64,000 nt of DNA from Pseudomonas yangonensis. Its GTDB lineage: Bacteria > Pseudomonadota > Gammaproteobacteria > Pseudomonadales > Pseudomonadaceae. Location of the stretch: the NCBI RefSeq assembly GCF_009932725.1, contig NZ_BLJU01000022.1:124001-188000 (forward strand). Direction: 5' to 3'. Of this stretch, positions 8,585-15,884 are shown in pieces. Position numbers and translations under genes: made by a program. The notes below the pieces were generated by a model. The model saw only the letters and a program-made list of their open reading frames with translations, searched no databases and was not told where the DNA came from. How positions within the stretch are numbered: position 1 is the stretch's first letter; each line of letters opens with the position of its first letter.

Positions 8585-9928
8585 ATGACCAAGAAGCTCT
8601 ATATCGAAACCCACGGTTGCCAGATGAACGAGTACGACAGCTCGCGCATGGTCGACCTGCTGGGCGAGCATCAGGCTCTGGAGGTTACGGAAAAACCCGA
8701 AGAAGCCGACGTGATCCTGCTCAATACCTGCTCGATCCGCGAGAAGGCGCAGGACAAGGTGTTTTCCCAGCTCGGCCGCTGGCGCGAACTGAAGCAGGCT
8801 AACCCGGACCTGGTGATCGGTGTCGGCGGTTGCGTGGCCAGCCAGGAAGGCGCCGCCATTCGCGACCGCGCCCCCTATGTCGACGTGGTCTTCGGCCCGC
8901 AGACCCTGCACCGCCTGCCGGAAATGATCGACGCCGCACGCGTGACCAAGACCGCCCAGGTGGACATCAGCTTCCCCGAGATCGAGAAATTCGACCGCCT
9001 GCCCGAGCCGCGCGTCGACGGCCCCAGCGCCTTCGTTTCGGTGATGGAAGGCTGCAGCAAGTACTGCACCTTCTGCGTGGTGCCCTACACCCGCGGCGAG
9101 GAAGTCAGCCGCCCGCTGGTCGACGTGCTGATGGAAATCACCTCCCTGACCGAGAAGGGCGTGAAGGAAGTCACCCTGCTCGGGCAGAACGTCAACGGCT
9201 ATCGCGGGCAGGCCCCGGACGGCCATATCGCCGACTTTGCCGAGCTGCTGCATGCCGTGGCGGCGCTCGACGGCATCGAGCGCATCCGCTACACCACCAG
9301 TCATCCGCTGGAGTTCTCCGACGCGATCATTCAGGCCCACGCCGAGATCCCGCAGCTGGTGAAATACCTGCACCTGCCGGTGCAGTCCGGCTCGGATCGC
9401 ATCCTCGCGGCGATGAAGCGCAACCACACCGCTCTGGAATACAAGTCGCGCATCCGCAAGCTGCGCGCCGCCGTGCCGGACATCCTGATCAGCTCGGACT
9501 TCATCGTCGGCTTCCCCGGCGAGACCGAAAAGGATTTCGAGCAGACCATGAAGCTGATCGAGGATGTCGGCTTCGACTTCTCCTTCTCCTTCATCTACAG
9601 CTCGCGCCCCGGCACCCCGGCCGCCGATCTGGTCGACGACACACCGGAAGAGGTGAAGAAGCAGCGCCTGGCCCTGCTGCAGCACCGCATCAACCAGAAC
9701 GGCTTCGAGAACAGCCGACGCATGGTCGGCACGGTGCAGCGCATCCTGGTCAGCGACTACTCGAAGAAGGACCCGGGCATGCTCCAGGGCCGCACCGAGC
9801 AGAATCGCATCGTCAATTTCCGCGCAAGCAACCCGCGCCTGATCGGCCAGTTCGTCGACGTGCACATCGACGATGCCCTGCCCCATTCGCTGCGCGGCAC
9901 TTTGCTGGATGCCAGCACTCTCAACTAA
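8585..9928 (+). CDS. miaB: tRNA-2-methylthio-N6-dimethylallyladenosine synthase MiaB
   Basis: Radical-SAM methylthiotransferase that adds the 2-methylthio group to i6A37 of tRNAs. The 447-aa protein carries both iron-sulfur sites: the N-terminal UPF0004 cysteines C12, C49 and C83, and the radical-SAM triad C157, C161, C164 in GCSKYCTFC. Further motifs are LLGQNVNGY near 199 and HLPVQSGSDRIL near 264, and the C-terminal TRAM domain begins around residue 380. The ATG at 8585 gives the canonical MTKKLYIETHGCQMNEYDS. First gene of the run miaB-phoH-ybeY-corC-lnt. Confidence 0.98.
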   Translation: MTKKLYIETHGCQMNEYDSSRMVDLLGEHQALEVTEKPEEADVILLNTCSIREKAQDKVFSQLGRWRELKQANPDLVIGVGGCVASQEGAAIRDRAPYVDVVFGPQTLHRLPEMIDAARVTKTAQVDISFPEIEKFDRLPEPRVDGPSAFVSVMEGCSKYCTFCVVPYTRGEEVSRPLVDVLMEITSLTEKGVKEVTLLGQNVNGYRGQAPDGHIADFAELLHAVAALDGIERIRYTTSHPLEFSDAIIQAHAEIPQLVKYLHLPVQSGSDRILAAMKRNHTALEYKSRIRKLRAAVPDILISSDFIVGFPGETEKDFEQTMKLIEDVGFDFSFSFIYSSRPGTPAADLVDDTPEEVKKQRLALLQHRINQNGFENSRRMVGTVQRILVSDYSKKDPGMLQGRTEQNRIVNFRASNPRLIGQFVDVHIDDALPHSLRGTLLDASTLN

Positions 9929-10014
9929 AGGCGCAGGCGCCCACACTTTGCGTTGTGGGCGACCGGCGTTATGCTGCCCTTCAACCCCAGACAAGTGACG
10001 ATCACACCATCACC

Positions 10015-11007
10015 TTGAACGCCTCTCTAGAACCGCATCGTTTCACCCTCGAACCCTTCGAGGCCCGCCGTTTCGCCAACCTCTGCGGCCAGTTCGACGA
10101 GCACCTGCGCCTGATCGAAGAGCGCCTCGGCCTGGAAATCCGCAACCGTGGCAACCAGTTCGAAATGCTCGGCAGCGCCGACAAGACCCAGGCCGCCGAG
10201 ACCCTGCTGCGCAAGCTGTACCGCGAAACCAAAGCCACCGAACTGTCGCCCGATCTGGTGCACCTCTACCTGCAGGAATCCGGTATCGAAGAACTGGTCA
10301 ACCCCAGCAATGTGCCGCAGGTGACCCTGCGTACCAGGAAGGGGGTGATCAAACCGCGCGGTGCCAACCAGCAGCGCTACGTCAAGGCCATCCTCGACAA
10401 CGACATCAACTTCGGCATCGGCCCGGCCGGCACCGGCAAGACCTACCTGGCCGTGGCCTGCGCCGTCGATGCGCTGGAGCGCGAGCAGGTGCGGCGCATT
10501 CTGCTGGTGCGCCCGGCGGTGGAAGCCGGCGAGAAGCTCGGCTTCCTGCCAGGCGATCTGGCGCAAAAGATCGACCCCTACCTGCGCCCGCTGTATGACG
10601 CACTCTATGAAATGCTCGGCTTCGATCACGTCGCCAAGCTGATCGAGAAGCAGGTGATCGAGATCGCGCCGCTGGCCTACATGCGTGGCCGCACCCTTAA
10701 CAACAGCTTCATCATTCTCGACGAGAGTCAGAACACCACCGTCGAGCAGATGAAGATGTTCCTCACCCGTATCGGTTTCGGCTCCACTGCGGTGATCACC
10801 GGCGACATCACCCAGGTCGACCTGCCACGCGGCACCAAGAGCGGCCTGGCGCACGTCATCGAAGTGCTGCGCGATGTGCCCGGCATCAGCTTCACCCACT
10901 TCAAGCCCAAGGACGTGGTACGCCACCCGCTGGTGCAGCGCATCGTCGAAGCCTACGAGCGCCACGACGCGCGCCTGAATGGCAAGGGCGACGGCAACGA
11001 TGCTTGA
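10015..11007 (+). CDS. ybeZ: PhoH family ATPase, YbeZ-like
   Basis: Cytoplasmic ATPase of the PhoH/YbeZ family, 330 aa; works with the RNase YbeY, encoded next. Walker A GPAGTGKTYLAVACA lies near residue 140 and Walker B FIILDESQNTT near 235, preceded by an N-terminal KH-like region (GNQFEMLGSADKTQAAE). The family N-terminus (about one residue before LEPHRFTLEPFE) points to a TTG at 10015; no in-frame ATG lies nearby and the next Met is 35-40 residues in. The TTG lacks a strong Shine-Dalgarno, so it may be weakly translated. Overlaps ybeY by 8 bases. Confidence 0.93.
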   Translation: MNASLEPHRFTLEPFEARRFANLCGQFDEHLRLIEERLGLEIRNRGNQFEMLGSADKTQAAETLLRKLYRETKATELSPDLVHLYLQESGIEELVNPSNVPQVTLRTRKGVIKPRGANQQRYVKAILDNDINFGIGPAGTGKTYLAVACAVDALEREQVRRILLVRPAVEAGEKLGFLPGDLAQKIDPYLRPLYDALYEMLGFDHVAKLIEKQVIEIAPLAYMRGRTLNNSFIILDESQNTTVEQMKMFLTRIGFGSTAVITGDITQVDLPRGTKSGLAHVIEVLRDVPGISFTHFKPKDVVRHPLVQRIVEAYERHDARLNGKGDGNDA

Positions 11008-11467
11008 ACTGGACCTGCAACTGGCCACTGACGGCCAGCACCCGGATGAAGCGCAATTGCGCCGCTGGTGCGAACTGGCGCTGCGCCAGCGCACGGCCGA
11101 TTCGGAGCTGACCATCCGCCTGGTCGACGAGGAAGAAGGCCGCGAGCTGAACCGCACCTGGCGGCACAAGGACTACGCCACCAACGTCTTGTCTTTCCCC
11201 GCCGAGATTCCCGATGGGATTCTCGACATCCCGCTGCTGGGCGATCTGGTGATCTGCGGGCCGGTGGTCGAGCGCGAAGCGGCCGAGCAGGGCAAAACGC
11301 TGGAAGCTCACTGGGCGCACCTGGTGATCCACGGCTGCCTGCACCTGCTGGGCTATGACCATATCGAGGAAGACGAAGCCCTCGAGATGGAAGAACTGGA
11401 ACGACAATTGCTCGCCGAACTGGGTCACCCCGACCCGTATGCCGACGATGACCGACCTACCTTGTAG
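11000..11467 (+). CDS. ybeY: Endoribonuclease YbeY
   Basis: Single-strand RNase and rRNA maturation factor acting on 16S rRNA 3' processing and ribosome quality control. The 155-aa protein contains the zinc motif HLVIHGCLHLLGYDH (H-x3-H-x5-H) near residue 115 and the upstream NVLSFPAEIPDG signature. The ATG at 11000 sits inside the phoH reading frame (8-base overlap), as expected for this conserved pair. Confidence 0.97.
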   Translation: MLELDLQLATDGQHPDEAQLRRWCELALRQRTADSELTIRLVDEEEGRELNRTWRHKDYATNVLSFPAEIPDGILDIPLLGDLVICGPVVEREAAEQGKTLEAHWAHLVIHGCLHLLGYDHIEEDEALEMEELERQLLAELGHPDPYADDDRPTL

Positions 11468-11553
11468 GAGCGCCGCCCCGGCGCGAAACGATAGTCGCAG
11501 CGGCGCGAGATCGCTGCTGCCCTGTCCGTTCGCACCGAGGGCGTGGCTCCTAC
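11464..11553. repeat. REP-type inverted repeat between ybeY and corC
   Basis: Starts at GTAGGAGC inside the last ybeY codons and ends with the inverted GCTCCTAC, with GC-rich dyads (GGCGCGAAAC, CGGCGCGAG) inside. GTAGGAGC-bounded repeats are common between Pseudomonas genes. It can fold as a long hairpin and may affect mRNA stability between the two genes. Confidence 0.65.
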
Positions 11554-11633
11554 AAAAGCCTACTTGCGACCTCAACAGCTAACGCGTACATAGCCAATAA
11601 CTTTTCCTGACAAGGAACCCCGAGTAAAACGCC

Positions 11634-12473
11634 ATGAGCGAAGACCGATCGAGCAACGAGCAGAAGTCCTGGTTCAACAAGCTGACCCAGGCTTTTGCTC
11701 ATGAGCCGAGAAACCGCCAGGAACTGCTGGAAGTCCTGCGCGAAGCCCACCAGAACAAACTGCTCGACAGTGAAGCGCTGGCCATCGTCGAAGGCGCCAT
11801 TCAGGTCGCCGACCTGCAGGTACGCGACATCATGGTGCCGCGCTCGCAGATGATCAGCATCAGGGCCAGTCAGAGCCCGCGCGAATTCCTCCCTGCCATC
11901 ATCGAGGCCGCGCACTCGCGCTACCCGGTGATCGGCGAAAGCCTCGACGATGTCATCGGCATCCTCCTGGCCAAGGATCTGCTGCCGCTGATCCTGCAGG
12001 GCGAACAGCCCAACTTCAACATCAAGGACCTGCTGCGCCCGGCCACCTTCGTGCCCGAGTCCAAGCGCCTGAATGTGCTGCTGCGCGAGTTCCGCGCCAA
12101 CCACAACCACATGGCCGTGGTCATCGACGAATACGGCGGCGTCGCCGGCCTGGTGACCATCGAGGACGTGCTGGAGCAGATCGTCGGCGACATCGAGGAC
12201 GAGCACGACGTCGAGGAAGACGGCTACATCAAGCCGCTGCCGTCCGGTGACTACCTGATCAAGGCACTGACGCCCATCGACAGCTTCAACGAGACCTTCG
12301 ACAGCGAGTTTTCCGACGATGAGTACGACACCGTCGGCGGTCTGGTAATGAATGCGTTCGGCCACCTGCCCAAGCGCAACGAGGTCACCGAGATCGGCGA
12401 GTTCCGCTTCCGCGTGCTCAACGCCGACAGCCGCCGCATCCACCTGCTGCGCCTGACGCCGGTCAGCCGCTGA
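11634..12473 (+). CDS. corC: HlyC/CorC family CBS-domain protein (magnesium/cobalt efflux-associated)
   Basis: Soluble 279-aa protein with two CBS domains at about residues 65-190 (VRDIMVPRSQMISI; HMAVVIDEYGGVAGLVTIEDVLE) and a C-terminal CorC/HlyC transporter-associated domain (EFSDDEYDTVGGLVMNAFGHLP) near residue 222. The family binds nucleotides and is linked to Mg/Co efflux, but the biochemical role is not settled. It lacks the membrane DUF21 domain of its larger relatives. Lies 166 bp after ybeY, beyond the repeat, and 92 bp before lnt. Confidence 0.93.
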   Translation: MSEDRSSNEQKSWFNKLTQAFAHEPRNRQELLEVLREAHQNKLLDSEALAIVEGAIQVADLQVRDIMVPRSQMISIRASQSPREFLPAIIEAAHSRYPVIGESLDDVIGILLAKDLLPLILQGEQPNFNIKDLLRPATFVPESKRLNVLLREFRANHNHMAVVIDEYGGVAGLVTIEDVLEQIVGDIEDEHDVEEDGYIKPLPSGDYLIKALTPIDSFNETFDSEFSDDEYDTVGGLVMNAFGHLPKRNEVTEIGEFRFRVLNADSRRIHLLRLTPVSR

Positions 12474-12565
12474 GCCTTAGCCGCCCTTGCCCAGCGAGGG
12501 CGGCCGCTTCCCCCTGCGCCATTTCCGCTCTACCCTTGCGCCACCCCGATTCCAAGGATCACCCC

Positions 12566-14089
12566 ATGCTGCAATGGATCACTCGTCCGGGCTGGCCCGG
12601 CCACCTGCTCGCCTGCGGCGCCGGCGCCCTGACCACCCTGGCGCTCGCCCCCTTCGACCTGTGGCCGCTGGTGGTGCTGTCCATCGCCCTGTTCTATCTC
12701 GGCCTGCGCGAACTGCGCCCAGGCCAGGCAGCGCTGCGCGGCTGGAGCTACGGCTTCGGCCTGTTCGCTGCCGGCACCAGCTGGGTGTATGTCAGCATCC
12801 ACGACTATGGCGCCGCATCGCCGGCGCTGGCAGGCGTTCTCACCCTGGGCTTCGTCGCCGGACTGGGCCTGTTCTTCGCCCTGACCGCCGCGCTGTGGGC
12901 GCGCTGGATACGCCGCAGCGAAGCACCGCTGGCCGACGCCCTGGCGTTCGCCGCGCTGTGGGTCGTGCAGGAGGTGTTTCGCGGCTGGTTCCTTACCGGT
13001 TTTCCCTGGCTCTACGCCGGCTACAGCCAGCTCCAAGGCCCGCTGAGTGGTCTGGTACCGGTCGGCGGCGTCTGGCTGGCGTCCTTCGTCATCGCCCTGT
13101 CGGCGGCGCTGATCATCAATCTGGAGCGTCTGCGTGCGCACAAGCCGCGCTACGTCTGCGCCCTGCTTCTGCTGCTGAGCCCCTGGCTCGCCGGCCTGGC
13201 CCTGAAGGGTCACGAGTGGACCCGCGCAGCAGGCGACAGCCTGACCGTCGCTCTGGTACAGGGCAATGTCGAACAGAACCTGAAATGGGACCCGGCCCAG
13301 CTCAACGCGCAACTGGCGCTGTATCGTGATCTCAGTTTCAGCTCCAGGCAGGTCGACCTGCTGGTCTGGCCGGAGACCGCCATACCGGTGCTCAAGGACA
13401 TGGCCCAGGGCTATATCGGCGTGATGGATCGCTTCGCCCGTGACCGCAACAGTGCACTGATCACCGGCGTGCCGGTGCGGCAGTCCAACGAGCGTGGAGA
13501 GATTCGTTACTACAACGCCATTACCAGCTTCGGCGAAGGCCAGGGCACCTATCTCAAGCAGAAACTGGTGCCCTTCGGCGAGTACGTGCCGCTGCAGGAA
13601 GTGCTGCGCGGATTGATCGCCTTCTTCGACCTGCCCATGTCCGACTTCGCCCGCGGCCCGGCCGACCAGCCACCGCTACTGGCCAAGGGGCATCGCATCG
13701 CGCCGTTCATCTGCTACGAGGTGGTCTACCCGGAATTTGCCGCGGCGCTGGCGGCAGACAGCGACATCCTCCTGACGGTGAGCAACGACGCCTGGTTCGG
13801 CACCTCCATCGGCCCGCTGCAGCACCTGCAGATGGCGCAGATGCGCGCACTGGAAGCCGGGCGCTGGATGATCCGCGCCACCAACAACGGCATGACCGTG
13901 GTGATCGACCCGCAGGGCAGAATCCAGACGGCACTGCCACAGTTCGAGCAAGGCGTGCTCTACGGGGAAGTGGCGCCGATGCAGGGGCTGACGCCCTACC
14001 TGCAATGGCGCATCTGGCCGCTGGCGGTTCTCTGTGCCCTGCTGCTGGGCTGGGCGCTGCTGGCCAGCCGCATGGCCAAGACGGTGTAG
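12566..14089 (+). CDS. lnt: Apolipoprotein N-acyltransferase Lnt
   Basis: Inner-membrane enzyme that adds the third acyl chain to lipoproteins in the last step of their maturation. The 507-aa protein has about six membrane segments in the first 210 residues, then a nitrilase domain with the Glu-Lys-Cys triad: WPETAIP (about E270), LKQKLVPFGEYVP (about K331) and PFICYEVVYPE (about C383), and a closing membrane helix. The ATG at 12566 is preceded by AAGGA at the right distance; an upstream in-frame ATG at 12536 adds only ten polar residues. Confidence 0.97.
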   Translation: MLQWITRPGWPGHLLACGAGALTTLALAPFDLWPLVVLSIALFYLGLRELRPGQAALRGWSYGFGLFAAGTSWVYVSIHDYGAASPALAGVLTLGFVAGLGLFFALTAALWARWIRRSEAPLADALAFAALWVVQEVFRGWFLTGFPWLYAGYSQLQGPLSGLVPVGGVWLASFVIALSAALIINLERLRAHKPRYVCALLLLLSPWLAGLALKGHEWTRAAGDSLTVALVQGNVEQNLKWDPAQLNAQLALYRDLSFSSRQVDLLVWPETAIPVLKDMAQGYIGVMDRFARDRNSALITGVPVRQSNERGEIRYYNAITSFGEGQGTYLKQKLVPFGEYVPLQEVLRGLIAFFDLPMSDFARGPADQPPLLAKGHRIAPFICYEVVYPEFAAALAADSDILLTVSNDAWFGTSIGPLQHLQMAQMRALEAGRWMIRATNNGMTVVIDPQGRIQTALPQFEQGVLYGEVAPMQGLTPYLQWRIWPLAVLCALLLGWALLASRMAKTV

Positions 14090-14106
14090 GCCGCCTGCTG
14101 GCGAGC

Positions 14107-14165
14107 GTAGCCCGGATGAAATCCGGGAGTTAGCGCCACGATTCCCCGGATTGCATCCGGGCTAC
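14107..14165. repeat. REP element (paired inverted copies)
   Basis: GTAGCCCGGATGAAATCCGGG at the left is followed after a short spacer by its imperfect inverted copy CCCGGATTGCATCCGGGCTAC. It lies between the convergent lnt and ydcF-like genes and could fold as a stem-loop that ends or stabilises both mRNAs. Confidence 0.75.
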
Positions 14166-14183
14166 GCACTGCCAGCCCAGCTC

Positions 14184-14203
14184 GCGGCTGAAGCCGCTCC
14201 TAC
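14184..14203. repeat. Small GTAGGAGC-type REP half
   Basis: GCGGCTGAAGCCGC is a compact hairpin followed by TCCTAC, the mirror of the GTAGGA boundary seen at 11464. Only one side is present. Confidence 0.5.
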
Positions 14204-14217
14204 GCGAACGCTCAGCC

Positions 14218-14988
14218 TCAGTCAGCGCCGTATACCCGCGGGTAGACGAGCAATCCGATGGCCTCGTTGAGCAACTGACTGCTCTGCCAGATCACCCGCG
14301 ACTCCGGCAGCCAGCCGCCCAGCGGGCGTTCATAACCGGCGCTGAGATAGCCCATCGGTGCAGTGATCACCTCGAAGCCGGCCTGCTCGAAACTCCAGCG
14401 TGCCCGTGGCATGTGCCAGGCCTGGGTGACCAGCACCACGCGACGCACGCCCTGCGGCTGCAACAGCTCGGCACTCAGCAGCGCGTTTTCCCAAGTCGTG
14501 CGGCTCTGCTCCTCCAGCCAGCGAATCTCCAGAGCGTAATCGCGCTTCATGGAGTCGGCCATCAGCGCCGCTTCACTGGGCGGCTGGCCGTAATGCAGGC
14601 CACCGGTAGCCGCCATCGGCAGCCCGGATGCGCGCGCCAGGCGAGCGGCATAGCGCAGGCGCTCCAGGGCCATTAGCCCCGGCTGATCGGTTCCGCCCCA
14701 GCCCGGATCGTTCTGCTCGCGCCCGGCGCCGAGAATCACGATGGCATCGGCGCGCTGCGCCAGCGTCGCCCATTGCGCCTCCTCCAGCACCGGCTCACGT
14801 TCGAGCAGGCCCGCGCTCCATTGCATCACCGCCGGCAGGCTCATCAACCAGAGTCCGCCAAAGCCGGTGGCAAAGCAGGTGAAAGCCAAACGCGGAAAGC
14901 GGCGGCGCAGCCACCAGCCCAGCAGCATCAGCAGAAGCAGGATGCATGGCGGCATCAGCAGTTGTTTGAGGATGTAGCGAATCGGCAT
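14218..14988 (-). CDS. YdcF/ElyC family DUF218 membrane protein
   Basis: A 256-aa protein with two N-terminal membrane segments (LLMPPCILLLLMLLGWWL; LAFTCFATGFGGLWLMS) and a periplasmic or cytoplasmic DUF218 domain: DAIVILGAGREQND near residue 84, GLPMAATGG near 121, SRTTWENA near 162 and VLVTQAWHMPRA near 185. Relatives such as ElyC (YcbC) affect envelope biogenesis and lipid-carrier metabolism; the reaction is not known to me. Start MPIRYILKQLL at 14988. Confidence 0.85.
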   Translation of the reverse strand: MPIRYILKQLLMPPCILLLLMLLGWWLRRRFPRLAFTCFATGFGGLWLMSLPAVMQWSAGLLEREPVLEEAQWATLAQRADAIVILGAGREQNDPGWGGTDQPGLMALERLRYAARLARASGLPMAATGGLHYGQPPSEAALMADSMKRDYALEIRWLEEQSRTTWENALLSAELLQPQGVRRVVLVTQAWHMPRARWSFEQAGFEVITAPMGYLSAGYERPLGGWLPESRVIWQSSQLLNEAIGLLVYPRVYGAD

Positions 14989-15076
14989 CAGGCACCTCCC
15001 GGGCGCCCAAGCCTAACAGCTCGTCAGAAAATCAGGCGAGACACCAAGCCCGGCCGCAACTGCGGCCAATGCGATC

Positions 15077-15280
15077 TAGCAGGCTGTTGAAAACTACCTG
15101 CGTTGCCATTGCTGCGTTAAAAACAGGCTCGTGCGCGAGTCCGAGCTAGGCGCCCCCATCAAAATGCTCATTTACAGCTCGTAAAGTCGAGCGCGACTCC
15201 GGCCGTTTTTCGCCTGTTTTTGCGGGGCCGCCATCGGTATTGCACTGGCTGCCTCGCCTACGTTTTTCAACGGCCTGCTA
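15077..15280 (+). mobile_element. MITE-like palindromic element, copy 1 (204 bp)
   Basis: Bounded by 17-bp terminal inverted repeats with one mismatch: TAGCAGGCTGTTGAAAA at the left, and TTTTCAACGGCCTGCTA at the right. The inside reads CTACCTGCGTTGCCATTGCTG, then GCGTTAAAAACAGGCTC, then AAAATGCTCATTTACAGCTC and CGCCTGTTTTTGC. The same modules occur in reverse orientation at 39706-39849. It encodes no protein. Copy 1 is about 60 bp longer, owing to three internal insertions. Confidence 0.8.
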
Positions 15281-15706
15281 ACGGGAACTGCCGCTGCGAA
15301 ACAGCTTAGAACCGCAAGCCTGGCAGGCTCGCGCATCCTGCCCGCGATGCCAGCTGACCGGCGCACCGCAGAGTGCGCAACACAGCGCCTGGCGACGCTT
15401 CATCAAGGGTTTGAGCTTGCCCAGCGGCTTGCCACCCGCGGCCTTGGTGCTGCGCAATGGCTGACGCTGAATCAGCGCCAGTTCCTCGGCCGCCGCGTGC
15501 CAGCCGCGCAGCCAGTGCAGGTCTCGGTTGAGATAGGCGCGGATCAGTTCCAGCTCCGCCGGGCTCAGCCCATCCAGCTCCAGTTCGCGCAGCGGCTCTG
15601 CGTGCAGGCGGCTGGCGGTATCGGCCTCCTCCAGTGCCAGGGCAAGCCTGTGCAGCAGCCGCTCGTAAAGACCACCGCTCCGTTCCGCCTGCCGTGCATC
15701 GACCAT
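15278..15706 (-). CDS. Zinc-ribbon protein of unknown function; stop codon inside a MITE end
   Basis: A 142-aa soluble protein. Residues 1-85 are helical and charged (GLYERLLHRLALALEEADTA; LIRAYLNRDLHWLRGWHAAAE); the C-terminus is a zinc ribbon with two CxxC pairs (CALCGAPVSWHRG and CQACGSKLF). The ATG at 15706 (MVDARQAERSGG) is chosen over the longer frame from 15763. The TAG stop at 15278-15280 lies in the terminal repeat of the adjacent MITE, so the insertion may have trimmed or replaced the original C-terminus after SKLFRSGSSR. Divergent from leuS. Confidence 0.8.
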   Translation of the reverse strand: MVDARQAERSGGLYERLLHRLALALEEADTASRLHAEPLRELELDGLSPAELELIRAYLNRDLHWLRGWHAAAEELALIQRQPLRSTKAAGGKPLGKLKPLMKRRQALCCALCGAPVSWHRGQDARACQACGSKLFRSGSSR

Positions 15707-15884
15707 CTGACACCTCGCGAGCCCTGAAAACCGCGGGCCTTGAATCAAGCTTAGCGAAGGCAATGGGTGCAGCCCGGCGCCGCGACAAACGGCGGACGCA
15801 GCGCAATCTGGGTTTCCCTCGATAGACGGCGCTCATGTATGCTACGACGTTTTCCGCAAGCCCCATTCCTTCAGCGCCAGAGCC

